Shown: positions 33,584 through 44,263 of the stretch, in pieces
How positions within the stretch are numbered: the stretch's first letter is position 1
Layout of the letters: each line of letters begins with the position of its first letter
DNA from: Entoloma clypeatum
Lineage: Eukaryota > Basidiomycota > Agaricomycetes > Agaricales > Entolomataceae
Reading direction: 5' to 3'
Assembly (NCBI GenBank): GCA_963565915.1
Contig: OY751487.1
Coordinates: 558,001 to 622,000 of the forward strand
Length of the DNA: 64,000 nt
Made by a program: the position numbers and the translations under genes
Notes under the pieces: generated by a model
What the model saw: the letters and a program-made list of their open reading frames with translations, nothing else
The model's database searches: none
What the model was told of the DNA's origin: nothing

Positions 33584-35916
33584 GATATCACCACCTGTGG
33601 CCTTAAACAAAGCCTGACAAACGTCCCAATGCGGCCTCTCAATCCGTCCATTTGCTCTAGAATTATAAGCTGATATCATAATCCCCTTAATTCCATACTT
33701 CTGTTCTATCCAGGCCAAAGCTTTCTTGAATGGCCCCGTGTTATTGGTCACAATCATGACCATACTGCCCCACCTACATAGTATGTCTTCAAAGAGCCAG
33801 TGCCCAACAGTCCGACCCGTTTCTTGCCTTAGCAACCGCGGGTGCGAAGGTCTTGCCTGGCACATGCCTTAGTGTGAAGTGGAACATCAAAATGTAATCA
33901 ATCCACCGATTTATAGCAGCGTTCGGCCCAAGACCAGGATTATTGAGCATCCCCTTGATATACTTCGCATCGGTCTCTATAACCAGGTTCCAACAGCCCA
34001 GGAGCCAAAACTTCGCTTCCTTCAATGCGCAAAATAAACCATACAATTCTCGCTTTGGTTGTGAATATCTCACCTCACGCTCGTTTAGTGTTATCAATGC
34101 AAACTTCATGTATGTCCTCTTCTTAGAATCACCCTCATCCTCTTGACAGAGATAGAAGCCAACCGCCTGCCATGAGGAGTCTATGCAAAGGACCACCACA
34201 CCTCCACCATGATAATCTATTGGCTTCATCGCGGGGGACGCCGCTAAAGCATCCTTTATGTCTTGCATGGCCTCCTCCTGTTCAGATCCCCAGACAAAGA
34301 GTTCACGACTTCGCGTCAGCTTGACTAGAGGTTCCGCCTTCTTCGCGAAGTCTCTAATAAAGTTTTGACAAGTGCCAGCTGTTCCGAGGAACAACTGCAC
34401 ATCATGTATATCTTTGCAAGGTCCCCAGCAGCTTATAACTCTGAACCTATCTGTCTCAGGTCTCCGTCCTTCGTATGTGCAACGATGGCCAACTACCACT
34501 ATCTCACTCGCACATACTAGCAACTTATACCCAGAGAATGTTCCTCCACTATACCGCATTCTCTGTAACACTCTATTCACATTCTGTACATGTTCCCATA
34601 CAAATCGCCTAATGCCTGGATTTTCTTCTATAGTTTCATATCTGCCATGAGGCAACTCATATCGCGTAGATGGGCCACGAACCACCACATCATTGATGTA
34701 GGGAATAGTAACATCTGGTATTTCATCCTGCAATATATGTGTAACATCATTGGTACCAAATTTGTCCAACCCATTGGTAAAGTAACCAATCGTTGAGCAC
34801 CGAATGGCATCTGAAATGTAGTCAAGTCACGAGACTGGACCGCTAACTTTTGCTCGTCATATCCTACATAGAGATCGAACATTCCACCACAAGCACATCC
34901 TGCGAAATGGTTGGCTAATTCCTCCGTTGCTGGGGGAAGGCCTGAATGTGCTATAGTGACTTGGTTCAACGGTTCTAAACTGTGTACAATACGGAGACTC
35001 TTGCCATCCTTTTTCAATACACAGAACCACAGGGATCTGTATGAGGAATTCAATGGTTTGTACATGCCCGCGGCCATCTTTGTCCTTATTATCTTACACA
35101 CTTCATCATGTATCCCAGGCAGAATAGGAATATTTCTTAGTACCCACGGAGTGTGCGGTACCACGGGTATCTGTACCAGAGGATGAAATCCTCGCGAATG
35201 CTACCACACTCCGAATCATCCCATGCAAATGCCTGATTCTGTTCACTCAATAAATGATGTACTAGTTTCATTTCTTCTTTCCAGAGAAAATCATGGTCGT
35301 GTATACTGTCCATGTGCTCCATCCTTTCCTGGGTGTAGCGACCCTTGGGCGCAAACCCCGGTGGTTTTGGGTTCAACTTTGGTAACTCAGCAAGGGGGTC
35401 CCCTTATATCTCGCAAACTATGTGAAATGTCTCGGACAACTCTCCCAATACTGGTCGCACCTTTTTGTCAACTGGTTTATATTTCTTACCCGCTAGCACT
35501 AGTACAATCCCACCATGATATTGGTCTAATATTTCTTGTTTGTCATCGTGAAGCCATTCTGGATGTTCCCTCAATTTTCTGTCCCAATATGCACCTAATA
35601 GGACCTGTGTGTTCTCGTCCGCGACACTATCTCGCAACGCTTTGAGATACAGGTCTCTAATTTTGTCTCTCATAAATTTTCCATTTTCTGCAATGCCATA
35701 AGCCACTATATATGGTCTCTCAATATCGCTAGAATCAATGTTTATAATTATCTCTCCCTGGTGGCCAACCAGTTCATTGAAGATTGAAAACCCATACCAT
35801 CTGCTTCAGTGGTGGGCCGTTTCCTCCTCAATAGATCAGGATCCTTTCCTCGTTCCGATGTCGTGATCATGATCTTCTGACTAGTATTCGGACACTTGAT
35901 GGTCAGGAGTTGTCCT
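33584..35916 (-). pseudogene. Pol fragment H (G-family), decayed
   Basis: On the minus strand the fragment starts at the end of the protease region (LLTIKCPNTSQK) and proceeds through GKKYKPVDKKVRPV, CGGMFDLYVGYDE, PYINDVVVRGP (YIDD changed to YIND), RNase H VLCIDSSWQAVGF, KRELYGLF and ETDAKYIKGML. It then jumps by deletion from the RNase H end to the late integrase core (GHWLFEDILCRWG, TNNTGPFKKA, GRIERPHWDV). At least four frame changes. It is clearly related to G pol and much older. F's LTR interrupts it. Confidence 0.85.
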
Positions 35917-36130
35917 TAGTGTTTCTAAGTCCAGTGTCAAGAACCTAAAACCAGACCAAAACCGGACCCGAACGAACCGGATTGAGACCGGACCGCGGTC
36001 TCAAGTTTTAAGGTTTTTGATCACAACCAGTCCTCGGTTCTCTCCGAATTTTAAGATTTGAAAGACCGGCCAAAGACCAGTTCGGACCAGTTTAAACTGG
36101 TCTTTTTCACAGAACACTCCGAGGGCCCAG
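35917..36130. repeat. hAT-like MITE fragment (ACCGGT-word family)
   Basis: Starts TAGTGTTTCTAAGTCCAG and carries GAACCGG, AGACCGG and CAGTTTAAACTGG words. It is the same version as the copy split by G (40936-41003 plus 55289-55440). Confidence 0.65.
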
Positions 36131-36139
36131 CACCAAGCA

Positions 36140-36188
36140 AAATTTGTGCCATCAGTAAGACTTGAACTCTCAGCCTCTGTAGTATATA
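36140..36188 (-). repeat. tRNA-like segment, truncated
   Basis: B-box AGTTCAAGTCT on the minus strand (36158-36168) with flank GATGGCACAAATTTTGC as in the other copies. The A box is cut off by the MITE that follows. Confidence 0.5.
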
Positions 36189-36395
36189 TAGTGTTCGAAG
36201 GTTCAGTCTACATAGACCCGAACCAGACTGAACTGAACTGAAAAATAGACCATGTTGGACTGAACCGCAGTCTAAGGTCTATACGTTTTAGAAAATTTAG
36301 ACTGCAGTTCAGTCTAGATTTTTTTGACTTAGACCGCAAAAAGACCAGTCTAAACAGGTCTAGACCGGTCTTTTTGCCCTTTGGGATACACCTCC
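36189..36395. repeat. hAT-like MITE fragment (AGACC-word family)
   Basis: Starts TAGTGTTCGAAGGTTCAG and contains GACTGAAC, AGACCGCAAAAAGACC and GGTCTAGACCGGTC words. No second end is visible. Confidence 0.55.
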
Positions 36396-36699
36396 AACCC
36401 CCCCCCCCTAATATTCTACAATTTTTGGAGATTTTTCAGTAATCTGCATAATATTCTAGATATTTATAGTCCAATTTCATTGGTCTAAGGCTTGTTTTGA
36501 AGCTACAACTGAGTGGAATACATTTCTAGCTTGTATATAAACTCTTGCTCAGAGTCACAAAGGTTAAGAATTGAGTGAAACATGGTGAAAACATAGCTAA
36601 AACATATGATTACAGTGTTATCTTTTTGTATCTGTGTTTACAGTGCTATTTTTGTTGTATCTGTACTATTATTACTGTGTTATTTTTGTTATATCTGTG
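36396..36699. other. No gene; C homopolymer and AT-rich spacer
   Basis: A C run near 36398-36408 is followed by AT-rich sequence without recognisable content. Confidence 0.4.
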
Positions 36700-37685
36700 T
36701 GCCTCTCATTGCAGAGCGAGCAATGGGTGGATGCGTCGATTCGACGTTGGATGATGCGCGACACACGCACATCAAATGTGTCAAATATATGTAAACAAAC
36801 TCAAAAAACATCGCATTTCTCCTTAATATGGCTACACAGGAGGAAGTAAGCTTACAGACTATATCAATTATGTACCAGAGTATCATATGTCAATAAATAT
36901 ATATTTATTTTATGAATTTTCGCCATGGATTTGAGCATATAGCAATGCGACACTTTACACCAAACAACGGTAAATGTGGTGCCTTCCTCATGATCTAATA
37001 ATAGTTTAACATGATAGAACTCATCAATATATATGTATTCACCTTCTGAAACAGCTTGTATAATTTTTAGATCTCTAGATAAGATAGAAATGATGAAATG
37101 TGCATATTTCAGTAAAAGTGTTATATCTCCATAATGAATGCACCAAATTTGAAAAACAGATGTGCTGTGAGGTCCCCTGAATGAGGAGAATCCAAAGCTG
37201 AAACAAAATTTTTTGGTCAAATTTTCGACCTATTTTGCTTCTATTCACCTTATTAACTCCTTGGGCTTGATTTGAATGGTCTGAGTAGATTTACATACAA
37301 TGTTACAATGGTATATATACAGTACATATAGACTACAGTGGTTGTGGAAGGGAGGAAGTAAGAAAAGGTTGTTTTTGTGTTTGAGAAAACCCATGATGAT
37401 GCCCTGTTGATCACGATTTACAGTGTGCCATTGTTTTGATGCATCATTTCAGAATTCTACCTACATAGCTCATATATTTAACTGGTTATATGCTTACTAT
37501 TAGCTTCTAAGTATCTCTACATAAGTTACAAACTATTTTTAGGACTTACAGTGCCATGGATTGGGCATTGAAGGCGCAAGTTTCAACGACGCACGTTGCT
37601 CAGCATTGATGCCAAGCACTCTTGGCAATTGCCAAAAGTCGAACCATACATAAGTCAACACACTTTGTTTATCCCCCACCTTCAC
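36700..37685 (-). repeat. R3 core repeat
   Basis: Same blocks as R2 in reverse orientation: GCAATGGGTGGATGCG (36720), CTTCCTCATGATCTAATAATAG (36973), GGTCAAATTTTCGACC (37214), the weakened palindrome GCTCAGCATTGATGCCAAGC (37599) and TTTATCCCCCACC (37668). Confidence 0.75.
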
Positions 37686-38244
37686 TCCACCCAGCCACTT
37701 CCCCCCCCCCCCCAATGCCCGCCCCTCGTGCACAACGACCCCCTATAGCGCCCAACAGGGTTGACTAATGCCCAGCAGCCCCCTCTAACACCCAACTGCC
37801 TCCCAATCACGCCCAACAGCTCCCTCTAACGCCCAATGGCGTCCACTCACGCCCAACGACCACAACTCATGCCCAACAGCTCCCTCTAGCACCCAATGGT
37901 GTCCTGCCCTTACTAGCACCCAACGGCCCTCTCTGATGCCCAACTGCCCCCTCTGACGCCCAATGGCGTCAAGGCGACCTCCAACTCGCATGCAACGCCC
38001 TCCCTTCGCGTGCATCGCCCTTCCTTCCTGCCTAACGCCCTCCAACTTGCGCCAACGCCCCCCTTTTGCGCGCAACACATTTCCTTCAAGCCCTACAGCC
38101 CCCTCTTGTGCCCAGCTGCTGCGACCCGTGCCTGACAGCCCCCCCTTTCATGCCTAACGCCCTCCAACTCGTGCGCAACACCATTTCTTCGAGCCCAACG
38201 GCCCCTTCTCGCGTGCAACGCCCTCCCACTGATGCCCACTGACA
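37686..38244 (-). repeat. R3 minisatellite
   Basis: Starts with a C run (37697-37711), then tandem CGCCCAAC/CTCC units in the GCCCAAC orientation. Confidence 0.75.
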
Positions 38245-38462
38245 TTACATACAGCATGTATATATTTAGACACAATATATAATACAAAACTGGTTCGGAC
38301 CAGTGCAGACCGGTTTGGTCCACCCTCTGTGGGTGCCATGGACCGGTCCTGTATGGTCCGGTCCGGTTTTTTATGTTTTTGTGGTATCGAAAGACTGGTC
38401 TCGGTCTCGGTCCATCCCTCTTGGAGGCAAAAAACCGAACTGAACTGAACCCTCAAACACTA
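38245..38462. repeat. hAT-like MITE fragment inserted at a tRNA-like segment
   Basis: Ends AACCCTCAAACACTA at 38462 and contains GGTTCGGACC, GGACCGGTCC and CCGGTCCGG words. The left end is an ACATACAGCATGTATATAT stretch. Confidence 0.6.
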
Positions 38463-38515
38463 AGTATATACTATTATTCTAACAACTCAACCAACTAAGC
38501 CACAGAACCATTGTA
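38463..38515 (-). repeat. tRNA-like segment, A-box half
   Basis: A box TGGCTTAGTTGG on the minus strand (38491-38502). The B-box side is replaced by the MITE end, whose AACCCTCAAACACTA matches the corresponding bases of the 55445-55532 copy. Confidence 0.5.
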
Positions 38516-38569
38516 AATTCTTGCTCACCCACTCTACATACCCACTTTTTCACTTCCCAAATAGGCCAC

Positions 38570-39735
38570 TTCCAAAATAGGCACAACCAGCCAAAAAAGA
38601 CAAAAGGTGTGTGTGCACCCCCCCCTGCCCCGATCACATGTAGACACAGGCTTTCAATAAAATCTATAAATATATTTTAACCTTTTCAACATGTGTGCCC
38701 CTCATTGCAAGGTCAGGAATGGGTGGATGCGTCGTTTTGACGTTGGATGACGCGCATCAAGTGCGCATCAAATGTGTCAAATACATGTAAACAAATCCCC
38801 AAAAACATCGCACATCTGCTTATTATGTCTACACAGGAACAAGTAAGGGTTTCTACTATATCAATTATGTAGGAGGGGATTATATCTCACTCAATATGTA
38901 TTGTTTTTCTGAAATTTTGCCACAGATTTTAAGTTATAGAGGTGCCGTGCTCTGCAACAAATAATAGTAAACAATGCGCAAAATGCATCGCACAGGTGCG
39001 CGCAGCGCCTTCCTCATAGCCTAATAATAGCTTAAAGTGATAGAACTACTTATGGGATATGTATTCACCTTCTGACACACTTTGTATAATTTTTAGAAGT
39101 CTAGATATGATAGAAATAATGAAATGTGCAGATTTCAGTAAAAGTGTTATATCTCCATAATGAATCAACCAAATTTGAAAAACAAATGTGCTATACGATC
39201 CCCTGAATGTGGAGAATCCAAATCTGAAATAAAAATTTTTGGTCAAATTTTCGATCTATTCTGCTCATATTCACCTTATGAAGTCCTTGAATTGTGTTTG
39301 AATGGTCTCAATAGGTTCACATGCAATGGTTAAATAGTATATATATATTACATGTAATCTAATGTGGTTGTGGAAAGGAGGAAGTAAGAAATGTTGCTTT
39401 TTGTGTTTAAGGGAACTCATGCTGCACTGTTTATCACAATTTACAGGGTGTTTTGATACATCATTCTGCTACATAGACTCTCTACCAGACATAGCTAATG
39501 TATGTAACTGTATATATACTTACTATTGGTTTCAAGTATCTCTACATAAGTTATGAATAATTTTTGGGACTGGTGGTGCCATGGTTTGGGCATTGAGAGT
39601 ACAAGTTTCGACAATGTGCATTGCTCGGCATTGACTGCCGAGCATTTTTGGCAATTGCCAAAACTCGAACCATAAGTTGATTGCCAGCAAAATGTTCCCA
39701 CAGTTTTCTTTTCCCCCACCTCCACTCCATCTGGC
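38570..39735 (-). repeat. R4 core repeat
   Basis: Complete core in reverse orientation with all shared blocks (GGAATGGGTGGATGCG at 38716, CTTCCTCATAGCCTAATAATAG at 39009, GGTCAAATTTTCGATC at 39240, GCTCGGCATTGACTGCCGAGC at 39625). No coding content. Confidence 0.75.
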
Positions 39736-39960
39736 CACCACCTCCGCCCAACAGCCACCACTCATGCCCAACGGCCCACACTCGTGCCCAACGGCCCCTC
39801 TAGTGCCCAACGGCCCGCTCTCGTGCCCACTGGCGGCCTCTAACACCCAACACCGTCCACTCCCACCCAATGCTGTCCCTTCGAGCCCAACGGCCTCCAC
39901 TCATGCCCAACGGCCCCCTCTGCCACCCAACGGCCCCCTCTAGCGCCCAACGTCGTCATC
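39736..39960 (-). repeat. R4 minisatellite
   Basis: Short array of about nine CGCCCAAC/GCCCAACGGCC units in the same relation to the core as in R2 and R3. Confidence 0.75.
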
Positions 39961-40064
39961 TCAATGAGACCAAACCAAACTTTCAATCACTAACTTGAAG
40001 ACTTCCCTCGCTCATTTGCGGGCTGACCCCACAGGATTCCCACCAGGCCATGTCCAGTGCTCGC

Positions 40065-40563
40065 TAGTGTTTTGAAGTCCAGTCTCAAAGACCTATAACT
40101 GGACCAGAACCAGACTGGTAAAGACTGGTGAGAAACTGGACTGCAGTCTCAAGTTTCAGATTTTTGAGGATTGACCAGTCTCAGGTTCTTCAAATTTTGG
40201 GAAAAAAAGAAGACTGGTTCAACACCAGTCTTGATTTGAGACTCAAAAAATGTAAACTGGTCATAGATTCACATGGGTTCTTATAGGTTCACATAGATTT
40301 TGTTCATTGAACTTCTATAAAATGTTTTGAAATGTGTTATAAATGATATTTTGAAACAGTTTTGATAAATTGGAAAATAACCAGTTTAAACCAGTTTGAA
40401 CCAGTCCTGGTTTACTTCTTTGAGAAAGGAAAGACTGGTTCACCAGTCTTTGACCAGTCCAGTCCTGGTTTCAGTTTGTTGGAGAAACCACTCAACCAGT
40501 CTTGGTTCTAGGTTCTTAATTTTTTGGGAAAAAAACTGGACTGGACTGGACTTTGAAACACTA
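40065..40563. mobile_element. hAT-like MITE, complete
   Basis: 499 bp, ends TAGTGTTTTGAAGTCCAGTC and GACTGGACTTTGAAACACTA, flanked by GTGCTCGC and GCGCTCGC (seven of eight identical), i.e. an 8-bp target duplication. It is close to the copy at 31981-32478, and both are interior-identical in large part. Confidence 0.85.
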
Positions 40564-40935
40564 GCGCTCGCTGCTGTTGCAGTGCATCCCCCCGCCGTTG
40601 TGCACTCACTGCCCACACCCCATTGGTTGTGAGAAGATCAATGGTGCCTTGGCTTCTGTCTGTTGATTAGCCCTCCCTGCTATGGGCTGGACCCCCACGT
40701 TGTCATACTCTTGCTTGGTCATCTTGTAAAAATGAGCAGTGCCGCTTTTCCAGGAATTGAGCAGCACACTGAGCTCTGTGTGACAGCTGATTTTCCTCGG
40801 AGAGCAGGACTTTGGCAGGGGCCAAATTTTAATGGTGACACCATGCTTGACAGTAATGTGCTCATCAAAATTATGATAAAACATTCGTGGAACCTTGCTT
40901 CTTGCTGTCTCATCTGTCAGACAGTCAAGGTTAGC
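40564..40935 (-). pseudogene. Unrecognised protein-coding fragment
   Basis: On the minus strand from about 40935 a frame gives CLTDETARSKVPRMFYHNF, DEHITVKHGVTIKIWPLPK, CSPRKISCHTELSVLLNSWK and TAHFYKMTKQEYDN before a stop near 40606. Its composition and conserved-looking Cys/Trp pattern suggest a real exon. The sequence continues past the MITE at 39961-40064. I do not recognise the family with certainty; it may be a piece of a lineage-expanded basidiomycete hypothetical protein or of a transposon-associated gene. Confidence 0.45.
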
Positions 40936-41003
40936 CTAAAGTCCAGTCTCAAGAACCTAAAACCAGACCGAAACTGGACCTGAACAAACCAGTTTGAGAC
41001 CGG
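40936..41003. repeat. MITE left part, split by G
   Basis: TAAAGTCCAGTCTCAAG..GAGACCGG. The continuation (CCGGACCACAGTCTCAAGC) is at 55289, on the far side of G. Confidence 0.7.
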
Positions 41004-42199
41004 TGATACGACCGTCGCGCGGCTACAGCCAAATTTGCGAAATTCCCACGGTTTTGTCAATGAAAGAACATTATATCGGCTCCGTTAAACATTATTCTAT
41101 TGGAACTGATGGTACAACTGGCTACCTAAGAGTGTCTAAATACCACTGAACCACCTTTGGTCATGATCATAGGAACAGTCACATTCTGAGGGCTTAACTA
41201 TAGGCTTGACACAAACTTTCTATTCTCACTGGATAAGACCAGTGAGGGAGGCAGTAATAATATTTCTTTGACCTATCACCCTATCCAATATACAACACTA
41301 TGGTCTATGGACACTACAGAGACCCGGGGGACTTATAATCAAGCAATAATGCCCAGCATCACGAAATGCGATGCGCGATCACTGATGCCGTAATGCCAAA
41401 TGCGTAACTTACCCGAAATAGAACGACCCTTGGAAACGGGATCGTTGATGGCTGCCGAGGCACCGAGTTGGTACCCAAGGGCCCAAACCCTTGATTCATG
41501 GAAACCGGACCCTTGATCGACTCCATCAATATTGATGCGATGCTCTGGAATGCTCGCGAAACAACGCGCCCTTGTCGCTCCACTCCTTTAGGGTCCGTAA
41601 CCCTCTCGACGCATGGAAAAACATCAGATATGGTCCCTGGTGACCCTTTCACATGCTCGCAATGGACAATATACCACGGACCGATTTGATTTTACCTTTT
41701 ACTTATGATAAACTTTATTTATTCTAAATTGCCGTCTCATGTATAAAAACCTCTCGATATTGTCATGTACTGTAGAATTAGGCTGGGTCTTCCCCCAGAT
41801 CATAACATAGCTCTCTCCTCTGTGTGTTTGAGTGCGCTGTGGTTGTCTAAAGTCTCATATTGAACCAGTTGATTGTTGGAGCCTGAGTGCTCACCTGTTG
41901 CCTTGTTGAAACCTTGATTGTTGCCTGTTGGATCGAAAGGGACTCTGTGGACCTTGAGATCAAAACCGATTCCTTAAAAAGCTCTTTATTGAATCACATA
42001 CCCGGATTTCAACGTGTGTTTGCGAGTTGAATTTCACACCCCAGACAAACCCCCCCCCGAACCTCACCGAAACAAAGGGATTTCGTCCCGCCCACCTAGA
42101 ACTTATTGAAGGGTTGTGTTGGTGATTGGTTAGAGGTGTTTTTCGGGCACTCACTCAGTGTTCAACACATTTCTCCGTCCATTCAGAACCACCTTCTCA
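41004..42199 (+). repeat. 5' LTR of G
   Basis: TGATACGACCG...CTTCTCA, with TATA box TATAAAA at 41742-41748. Open frames inside it are not supported as genes. Confidence 0.9.
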
Positions 42200-42201
42200 T
42201 C

Positions 42202-42218
42202 TGGAGCCCACCGCGAGG
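42202..42218 (+). promoter_or_regulatory. Putative tRNA-type PBS of G
   Basis: TGGAGCCCACCGCGAGG begins two bases after the LTR with the TGG expected for pairing with a tRNA CCA end. I cannot name the tRNA. It differs from the self-priming sites of D, E and F. Confidence 0.45.
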
Positions 42219-42292
42219 GGTGGTTTCAGTAGTTCGGACCCGTTTGCCTGCCGATTTCCTTCGTGGAAGTCATACCCCACCCTGACCCATAA

Positions 42293-44263
42293 ATCGCGCT
42301 TCGGCATTTGAGACGCAAAGTGTCTTCGGTTGATAACTCGACCGTAACTTCTCGCCTGAAAGCAAAGGACGCGGAACCTTATAACCCCGAAGAATCCCCC
42401 AGATTCCTAGGAAGGAAACGCACCTTTGAAGAATCCGCGGAATATCCAACCAATTTGCTGAACAAAGACCTTGTTCGACACCGAATACCCAGAAACCCTT
42501 CACGTCCATCCCGTGGACTTAATCTGAAACGTGCAGCTCAACGAATGACCAAAAGTGGTCCCGTTGACAGCCCAAATAACCCCTTTGCACCTGAACTGGC
42601 ACCCAAGAAACGTGGTGAAAGTTCAAAACAGAAATATACCTTGAAGCCCGTGCATTTTACGCCGGCATCTGAAACCCCGAAACTAGACCTAGAAAAGAAA
42701 CCTGATTCAGATACAATGTCATCGGAATCACGCAAGAGAGGAATGCCTAACAGACGCGACAACAAAGCGCCGTCCTATGACAAGGCTCGGCCTGAGGAGT
42801 TGCTCCGTTACATTGAGGATGTTGAGAAAGAAATGGAACGAGCTGGAGTCAATGGCGACCAAGACCACAAAGACTGGTTGAGGTATTACGCTGATCAACG
42901 AAGCTCAGATGAATGGACGGTCTTGGAGGCTTACCCGATTGGTAACTCCTACGACGAGTTCAAAGAGGAACTCGTTAGCCACTACCCCGAAGCAACCGAT
43001 AGTATTGAGGGCTCGGTCGCGCGTCTAGACAAGCTGTGTGCTAAGTCGAAACCGCTAACGACTGAGAACCTATCAGCTATGTTAGAATTTATCAGAGGCT
43101 TCAAATATGAAGGACGAAAGCTCGTAAGCGGTGGCTGCATTTCGAACCGAGAAATAGTTACAAAGTTTTTGAGCTGTCTCGACCCCGAACTGAAGAGGAC
43201 TGTGGTTTGGCAGGTCTCCCAACTGTCTTTGAAAGGAGTCAGTTCATCGTCTGGAAAAGAACGAGAGAAGACGCCACGTCATCATACAGACCCGATCGAA
43301 TTCGAGACTCTGCTTAAGGTTTTGGAGGGCTTGGTACGATCAGCCGAAAGTTACAATACGATCACGGCCAGTAGTACCTCCGGAACCTCAGTCAGTACTA
43401 CAGGAACGATGGCTAGGCCCCCTACTAGAACTCAGCATATGATTTTACAAAGGCCCATTGAAGGACCTACCCTGCTGAGTCCGAACGACCGCATGGTACA
43501 ACTTCTTGAGGACTTGAACGAGTCGATGGCAAAGAACACCGACGTTCTTGTCAACATGTCTAAGGAAAGCACTCAGCGACATGGGGAAACCACCAAGTCG
43601 ATCGAAACTGTCCATACCTTGTTGAATACGTGGCATAAGGACGGTGACCGCCCTGAGAGACCTGGTAATCAGTCGTACCAAGGATCGTCGAACCGATCAT
43701 CTGGACGACGAGACCAATGCCATTACTGTTGGGGTCCTGGACATTATATCGCCCATTGTGAATTCCTCGCCGCTGACGTTGCTGAAGGCAAAGTCCACAC
43801 TCTGGACAATGGAACAAAAGTTGATTTCAAGACTGTGCTGAAGGAACCCTCTAACCTGTCACCCAAAGACCGGGTAGACCATCAGTGGAGGAACCGTAAA
43901 CAGTTCTTCGTTGAGGATCTTCCGGAGGACGGAATCATTGACTTGATTCCGAATGGCCTAGTTACACTTCAGACCAATCGAAACACCCGCGATAAAAGAG
44001 ATGAACTTATCGCGGACCTGCAGGAAAAGAATCGACGCGCTACTGAGGAGCGAGATATGTGGAAAGCAATAACGGCTCCCAGGCAATCGAACATGTCGGC
44101 GCCAGTTGCCCCGCAAGCATCCCAGAACGTATCAACTGTCGCACCTGCACAAACATCGATGGATCCGAAATCTATGGAATTTATGAGCATGTTGGCGAAG
44201 ATGATGAGCCTCTCGACTACGAACCAAGAAGGCGTCGAGAAGGGTTTCCCCAGAGCTCAATGA
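42293..44263 (+). CDS. G ORF1, gag
   Basis: A frame open from 42293 (stop at 42290) to TGA 44261. A basic, Ser/Pro-rich N-terminus is followed by a capsid-like helical region (DKARPEELLRYIEDVEKEM, DWLRYYADQRSSDEW, IEGSVARLDKLCAKS) and one zinc knuckle, CHYCWGPGHYIAHC, near 43716-43757. There is no in-frame ATG before 42542, so either translation starts there, or a non-AUG or spliced start is used. The C-terminus overlaps ORF2, with slippery GGGTTTC at 44242. The protein forms the particle and binds RNA. Confidence 0.8.
   Translation: MALRHLRRKVSSVDNSTVTSRLKAKDAEPYNPEESPRFLGRKRTFEESAEYPTNLLNKDLVRHRIPRNPSRPSRGLNLKRAAQRMTKSGPVDSPNNPFAPELAPKKRGESSKQKYTLKPVHFTPASETPKLDLEKKPDSDTMSSESRKRGMPNRRDNKAPSYDKARPEELLRYIEDVEKEMERAGVNGDQDHKDWLRYYADQRSSDEWTVLEAYPIGNSYDEFKEELVSHYPEATDSIEGSVARLDKLCAKSKPLTTENLSAMLEFIRGFKYEGRKLVSGGCISNREIVTKFLSCLDPELKRTVVWQVSQLSLKGVSSSSGKEREKTPRHHTDPIEFETLLKVLEGLVRSAESYNTITASSTSGTSVSTTGTMARPPTRTQHMILQRPIEGPTLLSPNDRMVQLLEDLNESMAKNTDVLVNMSKESTQRHGETTKSIETVHTLLNTWHKDGDRPERPGNQSYQGSSNRSSGRRDQCHYCWGPGHYIAHCEFLAADVAEGKVHTLDNGTKVDFKTVLKEPSNLSPKDRVDHQWRNRKQFFVEDLPEDGIIDLIPNGLVTLQTNRNTRDKRDELIADLQEKNRRATEERDMWKAITAPRQSNMSAPVAPQASQNVSTVAPAQTSMDPKSMEFMSMLAKMMSLSTTNQEGVEKGFPRAQ
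44242..44248 (+). promoter_or_regulatory. -1 frameshift heptamer, gag to protease
   Basis: GGGTTTC in the zero frame of gag (aaG GGT TTC), 13 bases before the gag stop. After a -1 slip the frame continues CCC CAG AGC TCA ATG into ORF2. The ATGA at 44260-44263 also offers stop-start coupling as an alternative. Confidence 0.65.

Noticed and set aside
41359..41689. Open frames of 63-97 codons inside the LTRs of G (also 54448-54778)
   Set aside because: Present on both strands over the same bases, with no recognisable domain; probably chance.
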